Below are positions 26,589 to 34,952 of a stretch of 61,148 nt of DNA, piece by piece. Within the stretch, counting starts at the first letter, position 1; every line of letters begins with the position of its first letter. The stretch comes from Dorea sp. 5-2 (GTDB lineage Bacteria; Bacillota; Clostridia; Lachnospirales; Lachnospiraceae): contig NZ_KE159759.1 of assembly GCF_000403455.2 (NCBI RefSeq), forward strand, positions 296,428-357,575. Direction: 5' to 3'. A program made the position numbers and the translations under genes. Below the pieces are notes generated by a model. The model saw only the letters and a program-made list of their open reading frames with translations, had not been told where the DNA came from and made no database searches.

Positions 26589-27485
26589 TTACTCTCTATA
26601 GTCATTTCTGATAAAAGGTTTATCAATTTTTGTATCAACCAGCATTCCATATTTCTTCGGATGCCGATATGCATTTCCATGTACCTCATTCATACGATAA
26701 TTGCGCAGCTGCTCCAGATCAAGTTCCGCAATATAGATCCCTTCCTGTCCATCTGCCTGCAAAATACAAGTATCCCTGGACCCCTCTGAATCAGGAAGAT
26801 ACGCCACGCCGTCAAAAACACTTGAGCCGCCGTTACAGTCAGGTACGGTTTCAGGATAATTACAGGTAGCGATCGCCGTCATATTTTCATAAGCTCTGGC
26901 ACGAAGCTGGGAAAGGCGGTTGATTTCCATGGGACAGGCATTTGGGACAAGGATCAATTCGGCGCCTTTCAGCATCAGTATTCTTGCACTTTCAGGAAAT
27001 TCCCTGTCATAGCAAATCATAGCGCCGACTTTTACTTCGCCGCACTCCGTATCAAGGACAGTAACATAAAAATCATCACCGGGAGTCAGATCGTACTCTG
27101 CACCAAAGTCACAGGTATGTACTTTTGCATAAACAAATTTTTGTTCCCCGAACCGGTCAAAAAGAACCAGTGAATTGCGGGGAGCATTTCCATATTTTTC
27201 AAGTAAAGTAATGCCGATCGCCATATTCAGTTCCTTCGCAAGAGAGCCAAACCCGGTAACAAAATCACTGTCCACAGAAACTGCCTCCCTTTTCCATTCC
27301 CTGACATGCCTACCGTAGATATTATACCCATTGCTCCACATTTCAGGAAATAAGGCAATGTCAGCGCCGCTTTCTTTGGCTTTCTTGCAATAGCGAATTC
27401 CCTTTTCAAGATTTTCTTCCACTGTTTTACAGGGAGAAATCTGTAATAAGGCAATTTTTATTTTACATCTGTAATTTCGAGTCAT
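26589..27485 (-). CDS. Carbon-nitrogen hydrolase (nitrilase superfamily)
   Basis: 298 residues with the Glu-Lys-Cys triad: ADIALFPEMW (Glu48), VYAKVHTCDF (Lys121), GAMICYDREFPE (Cys158). Closest in layout to amidases such as N-carbamoylputrescine amidase, but the substrate cannot be set from the sequence. Cytosolic. The SD is weak (GAAGAGGAATTAGCT before ATG). No polyamine genes nearby. Confidence 0.88.
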   Translation of the reverse strand: MTRNYRCKIKIALLQISPCKTVEENLEKGIRYCKKAKESGADIALFPEMWSNGYNIYGRHVREWKREAVSVDSDFVTGFGSLAKELNMAIGITLLEKYGNAPRNSLVLFDRFGEQKFVYAKVHTCDFGAEYDLTPGDDFYVTVLDTECGEVKVGAMICYDREFPESARILMLKGAELILVPNACPMEINRLSQLRARAYENMTAIATCNYPETVPDCNGGSSVFDGVAYLPDSEGSRDTCILQADGQEGIYIAELDLEQLRNYRMNEVHGNAYRHPKKYGMLVDTKIDKPFIRNDYRE

Positions 27486-27648
27486 AGCTAATTCCTCTTC
27501 GTCAATAAGAATTTCACACTTCTTAATACTTCTTCATTTGTAACATTCCATTAGACAGATTAAATCAATTCGTTCATTTCTTTAATATATAACATACTTC
27601 CAGACCAAATTTTAATCGTATCGGGAAATTACAGACATTTCATTAGCG

Positions 27649-28266
27649 TCAATCATGCAGGGTTTCCTCTTTCCACGCCTCAATCCGTGAAAATAACTCC
27701 TCCATATTAATTGTTGAAAAATCTGTTATATCAACTTTGATTTGTTTGCCATCAACGCAAAAAGCATCAAATCCTCTCTTTTCTATTCCACAAACAAAAT
27801 TTTCATAAGAAATAGTTTTTGCTTTTAGGGTTTTCATATTATTCTCTTTCTTTTCCGGATAGCAGTCATTCACTACATGCCCTCTGTGCCTGTCAGGGCT
27901 GTTTTCGCGTTCCAGAAAACGCTGGTAGATCACTTTGTAATCACCTGTTAAGGTAATGGTCAATACGGAATATTGATATTTTTCTAAAAGGCTTTCAATT
28001 CCTTGTTCTGATGAATATTCAAAATTATTCTCCAAGATAAAAGCTTGTCCTGCTTTCATAAGCTGACCTGCGACATAATACATGATTTCCATACTGGCAA
28101 TTCCAAGTTTTACTTTTTCTGCCCTCGACTGAAAACCAACATTGTCAAACAGCAATTCTTTTATGGTATCCTTTGAAATAACAGGCAGTTTCAGCTTTTC
28201 TGACATAAATTTTGCCATAGTGCTTTTTCCTGCTGCCGGAATACCTGTCACTAATATACAATACAT
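27649..28266 (-). CDS. P-loop kinase-like protein (AAA_33 type)
   Basis: 205 residues. The N-terminal Walker A is TGIPAAGKSTMAK. Later VLTITLTGDYKVIYQRFLERENSPDRHRGHV resembles the lid/arginine region of small-molecule kinases (shikimate- or zeta-toxin-like fold). The substrate is unknown; the neighbour upstream is the tail of a DeoR-type sugar regulator, suggesting a sugar or nucleoside. Its SD (GGAGGAGGT) lies inside the 3' end of that remnant and its ATG is only 3 nt past the stop, so it was translationally coupled. Confidence 0.8.
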   Translation of the reverse strand: MYCILVTGIPAAGKSTMAKFMSEKLKLPVISKDTIKELLFDNVGFQSRAEKVKLGIASMEIMYYVAGQLMKAGQAFILENNFEYSSEQGIESLLEKYQYSVLTITLTGDYKVIYQRFLERENSPDRHRGHVVNDCYPEKKENNMKTLKAKTISYENFVCGIEKRGFDAFCVDGKQIKVDITDFSTINMEELFSRIEAWKEETLHD

Positions 28267-28269
28267 TTC

Positions 28270-28500
28270 TCATACCTCCTCCAAACCAACTGTTTCTACA
28301 GCTACTCCAAGTTCCCTGATCTGTATCAGAAAATCCTCTGATACATTATTGTCCGTGATCAGTAAGTCATAATCTTTTATCCCGCTGTTCTTCATAACAG
28401 CTTTTCCAAATTCCACATCGACAGGATCGTGAATGGATGCCCAAAAGCCAAAGACAATGCTGTGTGTGACAAAAAAGCATCCATGCGTATATTATTCACC
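28270..28500 (-). pseudogene. DeoR-family regulator, C-terminal remnant
   Basis: Only the effector-domain end survives: VFGFWASIHDPVDVEF, then GKAVMKNSGIKDYDLLITDNN, then the final IQIRELGVAVETVGLEEV. This is the DeoR C-terminal pattern (D-x-L-I-T-D). No HTH, no start codon, and stops occur just upstream. The ~160 bp upstream to the DHFR-like gene's end hold nothing further recognisable. Confidence 0.65.
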
Positions 28501-28663
28501 ATTTGATTATACTTGTTTACTCACGAATATGTAAGCCCTATTAATAAATATCGCAAAAAATAAGGAATAACATTTTATACGTTTTCAAATATTACCATAT
28601 TGAAAATCGACAGTAACATGCTATTCCTCAACTAATAATCCATAGGCATTGGCTGTCCGGACG

Positions 28664-29194
28664 CTATCTTCGCGTATAAATTAAATCTGTCATACCATTA
28701 TAGGACTGTGTATTCAGCAATCTTAATTTAATCTCATGCTTTCCGTTGTCGAAAAGCCGAATGCCCGAGCCTAAAAGCGTTGGTATTATCGTGATATAAT
28801 AATCATCAATTAAATCATTATTAACTAACTGTTGAACAAGATCAGCTCCGCCACATATCCAGACATCTTTTCCGTTTTTCTCTTTTAACCTTTTTACTAG
28901 ATCAACAGGATTTATGTTCACAAATCTAATCTTTTCAGAAGAAGTATGCTCATTATGCGTGATAACATAAGTTGTAAATTCGTTATATACCCATTCCTGA
29001 GGAGAAAGTTCAGTAACAATTTGATGATAAGTATTCCACCCCATTAAAATCGTATCAATGGATTTTGTAAACTCAGAATAGGTATCTATATTCTCATCAT
29101 CATTACCGTGCCCGTTCAACCAATCAACACTGCCTTTACTATCTGCAATATATCCGTCAAGGCTCATTGCAATAAATAAACTTATTTTCTTCAT
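28664..29194 (-). CDS. Dihydrofolate reductase family protein (RibD C-terminal type)
   Basis: 176 residues. It opens ISLFIAMSLDGYIADSKGSVDWL and has IDTILMGWNTYHQI, VWICGGADLVQQLVNNDLIDDYYITIIPTLLGSGIRLF, the RibD C-terminal/YyaP-YwjB reductase pattern. Probably an NAD(P)H-dependent reductase; not the housekeeping FolA. Intact full length. Common in resistance and stress islands, but the substrate is unknown. Confidence 0.88.
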   Translation of the reverse strand: MKKISLFIAMSLDGYIADSKGSVDWLNGHGNDDENIDTYSEFTKSIDTILMGWNTYHQIVTELSPQEWVYNEFTTYVITHNEHTSSEKIRFVNINPVDLVKRLKEKNGKDVWICGGADLVQQLVNNDLIDDYYITIIPTLLGSGIRLFDNGKHEIKLRLLNTQSYNGMTDLIYTRR

Positions 29195-29333
29195 TTTCTT
29201 TTATCTCTTTCCTAAACTTCTTTTCCATTTTCAAAACTGTTTTATAAAATCCCGAAAATTAAAGAAATCACATTGACATTGATCTTAATATATGTCGTGT
29301 CACATATGCGGCTGTCCGACAAACAGGAACTTG

Positions 29334-29682
29334 TTAAATTATAAAATTTACCACTCCATATATCAAATGACAAATTGTGAAAATTGAAATTGGGATTAAC
29401 GCTATCACATTCTTTCTATCGATCGCAAAGAACAAAAATGCGAAACAGGGCGGAATGGTCAATCCTAATATTACGATCGCATTCACTATACTGTTATAAT
29501 AAACTATCCAACTAAAATAATATACTAAACAACATCCCCGTTTCTGTAACTGATTCTGCCCTTAATATATCATTTGGCGCAGGGATCGCAAACCAGATAA
29601 AATTCGGTATCATAACAATTAGGAATAACAGTAATCCCCAGATTTCAAAACTCTTGCAGTATCTCCATTTTGTTTTGCTCAA
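29334..29682 (-). pseudogene. Small membrane protein, broken by an internal deletion/frameshift
   Basis: Frame 1 starts at TTG 29682 (SD GAGGGAAAAG) and reads YCKSFEIWGLLLFLIVMIPN, then WFAIPAPNDILRAESVTET, then stops. A second frame continues CLVYYFSWIVYYNS, then LTIPPCFAFLFFAIDRKN, then FTICHLIYGVVNFII. Together they make the front and back of a four-helix membrane protein with its middle missing. The family resembles small unknown membrane proteins from Lachnospiraceae (memory only). Confidence 0.55.
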
Positions 29683-29698
29683 AACTTTTCCCTCTACT

Positions 29699-30253
29699 TT
29701 ATTTTGCTTTTTGTTTTTTCAAAACTATTCCACATACAATCACCGCTGCCAAAAAGATAAAAATCAGATACCATAGATTTCCAAAGCAAAATCCATGATC
29801 TAGCATCAAGCGGTATCCCCAAGAAGCAGGGAAAATACGTCCTGTAGCTTCAAGAGAATCAGGCAGCAAGCCGACAGGGAACATAATCCCCGAAAGCATA
29901 ATTGAGGGCAAAAACACTAATTGTGCTATCATCGTCAGTTTCGCTTGATTTTTTATCGTCAACCCTAAAACACTTCCAATGCTTAACGACACGATCATGT
30001 ATATAGCAAGTGCGAGAAAGAAGAACGGAAGTTGTGTCGGCAAAGCTGCTTCAAATAGAATAGAGGCTAGCAGCACGATCACAATACAGGTAATCATCAA
30101 ATGAATAAATACCGAAATGAACATAGTAACAAGTCCTAAACAGACAGGAACTCCGTTTGCTTTATAAATTTTTTTTATGTCACTTCCGTAAGTTTCAATC
30201 AACGACGGCGGCAATCCGACAAATGCCCCCATAGAAACACTCATTACGATCAT
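29699..30253 (-). pseudogene. ABC-2 type exporter permease, N-terminally truncated
   Basis: 184 residues covering the last four helices of an ABC-2 permease (FIHLMITCIVIVLLASILFE, then LGLTIKNQAKLTMIAQLVFLPSIMLSGIMFP, then WGYRLMLDHG). The usual N-terminal helix and ~60-80 residues are missing: the open frame begins directly after the ATPase remnant's stop, with an in-frame stop three codons upstream of the first ATG and no SD. The partner ATPase is also broken, so the exporter is dead. Confidence 0.7.
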
Positions 30254-30256
30254 AGA

Positions 30257-31095
30257 TTATATTAGCGTACTTCTCATTTCGGGCATAACGGAAGTAAAAA
30301 TACCGCCCATAAGTTGTTCAAGCGTACCGCGGTCAATTTTAATATCCAATATATGGATTCCTTTTTGCTTCAACTTATGAAGCAGAGAAATCAAGGTATC
30401 TTCAATATTATCTGTTTCAAAAGTGCTGTCCCCTTGCTGTGTTTTGATATGGATAAAATACTTTTCACCGATCTTATCTGTCAGTTCTGTTGCTGTGCCG
30501 CAAAGGCAATATTCCCATTATTCAAAATCACAATGCGGTCACATAAGTTTTCCACTTCTGCCATATCGTGGCTTGCCAAAACAATGGTTTTTCCTTGCGA
30601 CTTGAGCTTGCGGATCAGTTCGTGAAGTGAAACCCTGCCCAGAGCATCAAGCCCCGCAGTCGGCTCATCGAGAAAAATGATATCTGAATCACCGATGAGT
30701 GCAAGAGCAAGATGTAACCGTCTTTTTTGCCCTGTGGATAGTTGGATGTACTGCTTCTTCTCGATTTCTTTCATGCCAAGAGCGTTAAGCATAGTAAAAT
30801 CAATCTTTGCCCTGTTCCATTTTGAAAATAATCTTACAGCCTCCATCGGTTTGATATGGGCAGGTAAAGAGGATGATTGCAGCTGGATACCCATTTTTCC
30901 GTTTATCGTAATTGTACCGCTGTCATATTTTCTCAAGCCCTCAATACATTCAAGGGCTGTCGTTTTCCCTGCACCATTTACACCGAGCAGAGCAAAAGTT
31001 TCTCCCTTTTTAATGTCAAGATCAAGTCCGCCAAGAACAATGTTACTGCCATAGCTTTTCTTTAATCCTCGAACTTGTATTGCACGATTCATCAT
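30257..31095 (-). pseudogene. ABC exporter ATPase with a C-terminal frameshift
   Basis: The main frame (31095-30481) is a normal ABC-2 ATPase: Walker A LLGVNGAGKTTALE, Q-loop region, signature LSTGQKRRLHLALAL, Walker B DIIFLDEPTAGLD, switch LASHDM. It stops after FAAQQQN. A +1 shift near 30,486 continues as ELTDKIGEKYFIHIKTQQ and later TLEQLMGGIFTSVM, ending at 30257, which is the usual regulatory tail. The core ATPase could still fold, but the permease behind it is truncated. Confidence 0.75.
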
Positions 31096-31889
31096 TCCAC
31101 CCCCTCAAACGGATTTTCTCCAAGTCTTGAAAAGTAGACTTGCAAAGCCGGCTCTAAATAGTCATTTACGATTTTTTGTCGTTCTTCCCAGGCATTTGCG
31201 GCGGTATCAATATTGCCGACCTCCATCAATCTCGGAAGCATACTCATATCGCCGTTCGTAAATTCCGTGATCAATCCCCAATACTCTTTTACAATTCGTT
31301 GGCATTTCTCACTTTCAGGGGATATGCCTGCCTTTTGAAGTTCTATAATCTCATCGCTCAAATGATTAAATCTATCTATAAAATCAGAGCCGTTATCCTG
31401 ATCAAACTGTTTGCGTATATGGTCAAGCATATCATCATCAAATTTTTTAATAAGAAAATAATATTCATTCTTCATTTGCAGATTGACAATAATATCTGCA
31501 TACTTTTTAAAGTTGACGGTCTGCATTTGCAGCACTTCTTCTTTTAACTGTTCTATCGCTGTCAAAGAATCTGTCAGCTGTTCTATCTTCTCACGTATGC
31601 TGTCTGCCTGTTCAGTAAGGGCGGTTGCCACATCCGTCGGCGTTTCCAAAGAAATTAAGCGATGCTTTATATCATCCAAAGAAAAACCCAGTGATTTCAA
31701 AGATATAATTTGATGAAGCATAACCAGATCTTTATCTGTATAAAGCCTGCGTCCGCCTTCGCTCTCTGCCGAAGGAGATAACAAGCCTTCTTTGTCATAA
31801 TATTGCAATGTACGGACAGTAACTCCCAGCTTCTTTGCAGCCTCTCCAACTGTCATAAACCCATGCGGTATTGCTCTGTGTTTTGCCAT
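31092..31889 (-). CDS. MerR-family regulator with TipAS-like domain
   Basis: 265 residues. An N-terminal MerR winged helix (MTVGEAAKKLGVTVRTLQYYDKEGLL, then GGRRLYTDKDLVMLHQI) and dimerisation coiled coil are followed by a ~120-residue TipAS-type drug-recognition domain (YWGLITEFTNGDMSMLP and following). It would activate the ABC exporter behind it, whose start overlaps this stop by 4 bp (ATGA). SD AGGAGG precedes the ATG. The gene is intact although its target exporter is broken. Confidence 0.9.
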   Translation of the reverse strand: MAKHRAIPHGFMTVGEAAKKLGVTVRTLQYYDKEGLLSPSAESEGGRRLYTDKDLVMLHQIISLKSLGFSLDDIKHRLISLETPTDVATALTEQADSIREKIEQLTDSLTAIEQLKEEVLQMQTVNFKKYADIIVNLQMKNEYYFLIKKFDDDMLDHIRKQFDQDNGSDFIDRFNHLSDEIIELQKAGISPESEKCQRIVKEYWGLITEFTNGDMSMLPRLMEVGNIDTAANAWEERQKIVNDYLEPALQVYFSRLGENPFEGVE

Positions 31890-31911
31890 AATGATCTACC
31901 TCCTGTCATGT

Positions 31912-31942
31912 ATTATACATCATTACGCCGCGTCACAAACAA
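31912..31942 (-). promoter_or_regulatory. MerR-type promoter with 19-bp spacer
   Basis: TTGTTT (31942-31937) and TATAAT (31917-31912) are 19 bp apart on the minus strand. The spacer holds the imperfect dyad TGACGCGGCGTAA. Over-long spacers with a dyad are the mark of MerR-activated promoters; it would drive the TipAS-like regulator and exporter. Confidence 0.65.
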
Positions 31943-31974
31943 GACCTTTTTCCATATCATCAAGCAATCATGAC

Positions 31975-32193
31975 GAAACCGATAATGGCTATTTCACCTA
32001 TGAGATTGCAAATACGAAAAGAAATAATATCACAGAACAGGATGGACGGCTGAGATCCGATAAAGAGGAGATAGCCGCCCATGATCTTGGTCTGTCAAAT
32101 GTTTGGGAAATAATAGAAAAATATAACGGTACTCTGGATATATCTTATACTGAAAATTCCTTTACAGTGACAGTTCTGATCCGGAATGCTTAG
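31975..32193 (+). pseudogene. GHKL sensor-kinase, C-terminal remnant
   Basis: Only the ATP-lid/G2 end is left: GYFTYEIANTKRNN, then AAHDLGLSNVWEIIEKYNGT, then the final strand FTVTVLIRNA. This matches the end of AgrC/NatK-type kinases (GLSNV...KYNG). The upstream codons to 31894 are unrelated and no start or kinase core is present. Confidence 0.7.
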
Positions 32194-32197
32194 AATA

Positions 32198-32401
32198 CTA
32201 ATCAAATAATCCTGTTGCATGCACCAGTTTTTCCATTTTATCAATATAACTTCCTTTTCTCATTTCTAATGCATGCATTACGATTTGCATATCAGCGCCA
32301 AACGCAGCGCTGTCTCCCTGAAGAATCGTAATATTCCTTCGCAGATTTAACTCATAACGAAGCTTCTTGGTAGAAACCGTAACTCTTACACTACCCTTCA
32401 A
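32198..32401 (-). pseudogene. P-loop partner of DUF4869, internally deleted
   Basis: 67 residues. The front (MKGSVRVTVSTKKLRYELNL, then NITILQGDSA) is the start of a P-loop protein that should continue GKTT. Instead it jumps to AFGADMQIVMHALEMRKG, a C-terminal-looking piece. The join lies between two similar DSA/AFG-type stretches, as expected from a short-repeat deletion, which removed the Walker A. Overlaps the DUF4869 remnant by 11 bp. Confidence 0.6.
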
Positions 32402-32854
32402 AGATTTCCACCTCCTGAAATTCTTTTAGAAAATCTTCATAATTATGAATCTCTTTGCCGCTGTTTTTGATACATATATCAAAAGGCTCTTCAAATTCCA
32501 TCTCATATCCGAGTCTAACCGTGATATCCTGTTTTTTTCCTATTTCTAATATCCACTTTGCGCAGTTGTCTCCACATGCAGACGCATTTACAATAAGATC
32601 CGGCTCTTTATACATAATAATAAGGGCTTCACACCACCTGAAAGTCTTTCTGGCGCAATGATTCCGAGTACCGGACTATCAATCGAATGTGCCGATACGA
32701 CTGTGGAACCATCCACATCCTGAACCATCATTTTTACAAAATCATCCTCAAACCACTCATCTTCATAATTATATTTAAAATAAGTATCCGGACTAAATAC
32801 ATAATTCACATTTTCTATATCCTTTTAACCCCTGTTAAAAATAATATTCAGCAT
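32391..32854 (-). pseudogene. DUF4869 protein, nonsense plus frameshift
   Basis: A good SD and ATG at 32854 give MLNIIFNRG then a TAA stop. The same frame resumes as KDIENVNYVFSPDTYFKYNY, then HSIDSPVLGIIAPERLSGGVK. At about 32,615 a one-base shift moves to the frame LIVNASACGDNCAKWILEI, ending EVEIFEG at 32391. Assembled in order, the pieces form a full DUF4869 protein (~150 residues). Confidence 0.75.
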
Positions 32855-33353
32855 AGTCTCCTGCCCTCCATAAATCTCCTGACTTCCATTCTGTCACATT
32901 CCTCACAAAAAAGAAAGCCTTTTTATAAAAAATTCCCGCATCAGGTATTTGCTTTATTCTTCATCGTCTGTCCTCTCTTTCATTCTAATTCGGGTTACAC
33001 TATGAAAAATCTGTATGCAAGTTTCCCCCCTGTTACCGCATTTACATAAACAAACACATCCATATATGTAATCCCCTCCTTGTCATATACATACTCATAA
33101 TATGACAATATATTATCCTCTGCTTTTTCCTTAAAACCTTTTGCGCCTAAATACTGCATAATTTTTTTATATGCGTTTACATCATTTTCTGGCTGTGGTG
33201 AAATATTACATAGCGTGCCATTTTGAATGGCTTTACAGTTTGGACTCTTACTTCGAAATAAATACTTTCATTTTCTGACAGGCTTTTTCTTACCAATTCA
33301 TCCATCTTGCATGAGAAAAAATCGCATATTTCCAATAATTTATCTAAGTCACC

Positions 33354-33461
33354 AACCACCAGTTCAACTGGTGGTTTGATTTTAGCCCTCCAAAGGGCTA
33401 TGTTACTGCTCGCCCCACAGGGCGATGTCGCAAGCACTTTTACTGGTCCGCTATAAAGCGG
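33354..33461 (-). repeat. Four consecutive stem-loops at the IS200 right end
   Basis: 33354-33376 AACCACCAGTT-C-AACTGGTGGTT; 33384-33399 AGCCCT-CCAA-AGGGCT; about 33410-33425 TCGCCC-CACA-GGGCGA; 33448-33461 CCGCT-ATAA-AGCGG. The last three have 4-nt loops. The last overlaps the end of tnpA. Confidence 0.85.
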
Positions 33462-33879
33462 TACTACTAGAATCTTCTTTTCTTGATTCTTCTGCTTGCT
33501 CTTTTATATACTTCTGTACAGCTTCATCAGTTATATTACCAATTGTTTCTACATAATAACCCCGTGCCCAAAATGCTTTATTCCATTTACTTTGCAATTC
33601 CGGATGTCTATCATAAATCATCAATGTACTCTTTCCTTTCAAGTAGCCCATGAAACTTGAGATGCTTAATTTGGGTGGTATTGCTACACTAAGATGCACA
33701 TGATCCATACAGACTGCACCTGCAATTATTTCTACATCCTTGTATTTGCACAATGTTGTAATTATTTCTCTAACATCCTCCCTCACTTTCCCATACAGGG
33801 TTTTCTTCCTATACTTTGGAATGAAAACTATATGGTACTGGCATTTCCAACGAGTATGTGATATGCTTTTATTGTCCAT
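33451..33879 (-). CDS. tnpA: IS200/IS605 transposase TnpA (HUH/Y1)
   Basis: 142 residues. The HUH motif lies in CMDHVHLSVAIPPK and the catalytic Tyr is in the ARGYYVETIGNITDEAVQKYIKEQ helix. The N-terminus SHTRWKCQYHIVFIPKYRKK is typical of the family. Single-strand transposase that uses stem-loop ends. Complete, with GGAGGCGGTCC before the ATG, so the element may still move. Confidence 0.95.
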   Translation of the reverse strand: MDNKSISHTRWKCQYHIVFIPKYRKKTLYGKVREDVREIITTLCKYKDVEIIAGAVCMDHVHLSVAIPPKLSISSFMGYLKGKSTLMIYDRHPELQSKWNKAFWARGYYVETIGNITDEAVQKYIKEQAEESRKEDSSSTAL

Positions 33880-34280
33880 TTGGACCGCCTCCTATTCTTT
33901 GAGTTGGCTTGCGACACCATACTCATTGTATCATAGGAGGCTTTTTCTTGATATCCTCACCGTTTCCACTTACACTATTCTCCCCAGCATAGCTGGGGGT
34001 TTAGTACTTTCAATTATGGAATAGGGTCACCTGCGTCCCACTTTGCAAGCGTTTGACGTGATACTGCCATTTGTTCCGGAAATTCCTCCTGCGTGACCTT
34101 TCTTTACTTTCTAAGATACTGAATATTTTTTCCTAAATACATATTTTCTCACCTCCAATTCATGTCCCCAATATATATCATACTACAGCAAAAAACCACC
34201 AACCGATGTCTGCTTTTTTATTCTAAAGGGGCTGTCGGGAAATAGATAGTCCAAATCGAGTAGGGGAGTTTTTTTCTCTC

Positions 34281-34640
34281 CCCTCTCACACCACCTCGCT
34301 ATCATGAAGCCTTCCGAACTGGAGATCTCCCTGAAAGTCATGCGCATCATCAATGACGCAGACAGGATGTCAGATAAACAATGGCTCCTCTCTATCGAAC
34401 ACGCACAGTATGAAGCTGAACGTGCAGAGCGGCAGTTCATGCTTGCAGACCCGGAAAACAGGCTGGTTGTCCGCTCCCCGGAATCCAACTGGAACCAGAA
34501 GCTTAAAGAACTGGAAAAAACAAAACAGGATTATGCCATCTACAGTTCCAAAAAAGCCTGGGTTCCTTCCGAAAAAGAAGAACAGGACATCCTGAACCTC
34601 GCGCAAAAGATCCCGGAGATCTGGAATGCACCAGTCCATA
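34281..34640 (+). pseudogene. Large serine recombinase, C-terminal-region fragment
   Basis: The frame HLAIMKPSELEISLKVMR, then AQYEAERAERQFMLADPENRLVVRS, then SNWNQKLKELEKTKQDYAIY, then KIPEIWNAP matches the coiled-coil stretch after the zinc ribbon in large serine recombinases (the R/A-x-V-E/D-P-E-N-R-L-V pattern, from memory). No catalytic N-terminal domain exists in the window. After ~34,640 the frame runs on to 34804 but is no longer recognisable. Relic of an integrated element. Confidence 0.7.
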
Positions 34641-34952
34641 AAAGCACTTTACACATGATACTTTTTTCCAATAAACCAGCTGCCTTCACGATAGCTGGAG
34701 GCAGCATTCCAAAACAACGTTGGGAGGTGTGCAGTATGAAGTCACCGTGGGAATTCCGATTTTTCTCACTCCTCCGTCTGGCTTGGGTATCTCCACCCTC
34801 CTGACTGGCTGGGGTTTATATTCCCGCACCTCACGGTGTGAACCTTGGGAGTCGCTTTGGGGCTCGTCGGCAACTACGCCCCTTGTGGACTTTCACCACA
34901 GACTGACGGCATGCCTGTCATACTGAAAAAAGCCCTGAAACATATCTTGCCT
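34641..34952. other. GC-richer non-coding relic stretch
   Basis: No convincing gene. Contains a GC-rich tract around 34780-34920 (CACCTCACGGTGTGAACC, GGACTTTCACCACAGACTG) whose look recalls the untranslated end of a transposon, by memory only. I could not name the element and see no transposase. Confidence 0.3.

Larger units (their letters stand above)
33351..34016 (-). mobile_element. IS200/IS605-family insertion sequence (~666 bp)
   Basis: Borders were set by where the interrupted XRE gene stops and resumes. It carries only a TnpA transposase, no TnpB. The left end has the stem CCCCAGC-ATA-GCTGGGG (33982-33998) and the right end several stems, as IS200 elements need for single-strand recognition. 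No target duplication is expected for this family. Confidence 0.85.
32995..34142 (-). pseudogene. XRE-HTH/GyrI-like regulator split by IS200 insertion
   Basis: The 5' part begins at ATG 34142 (SD GGAGGTGAG) and encodes MYLGKNIQYLRK, a TAG stop, then RKVTQEEFPEQMAVSRQTLAKW, an XRE helix-turn-helix, up to GDPIP at 34017. The coding sense resumes at 33350 as DLDKLLEICDFFSCKMDELV, then VRVQTVKPFKMARYV, then after a one-base shift near 33,180 SPQPENDVNAYKKIMQYLGA, ending KLAYRFFIV at 32995. So the gene has an insertion, a nonsense codon and a frameshift. Confidence 0.75.

Noticed and set aside
34720..34930. tRNA or structured RNA in the GC-rich tract
   Set aside because: No cloverleaf or T-loop sequence could be drawn.
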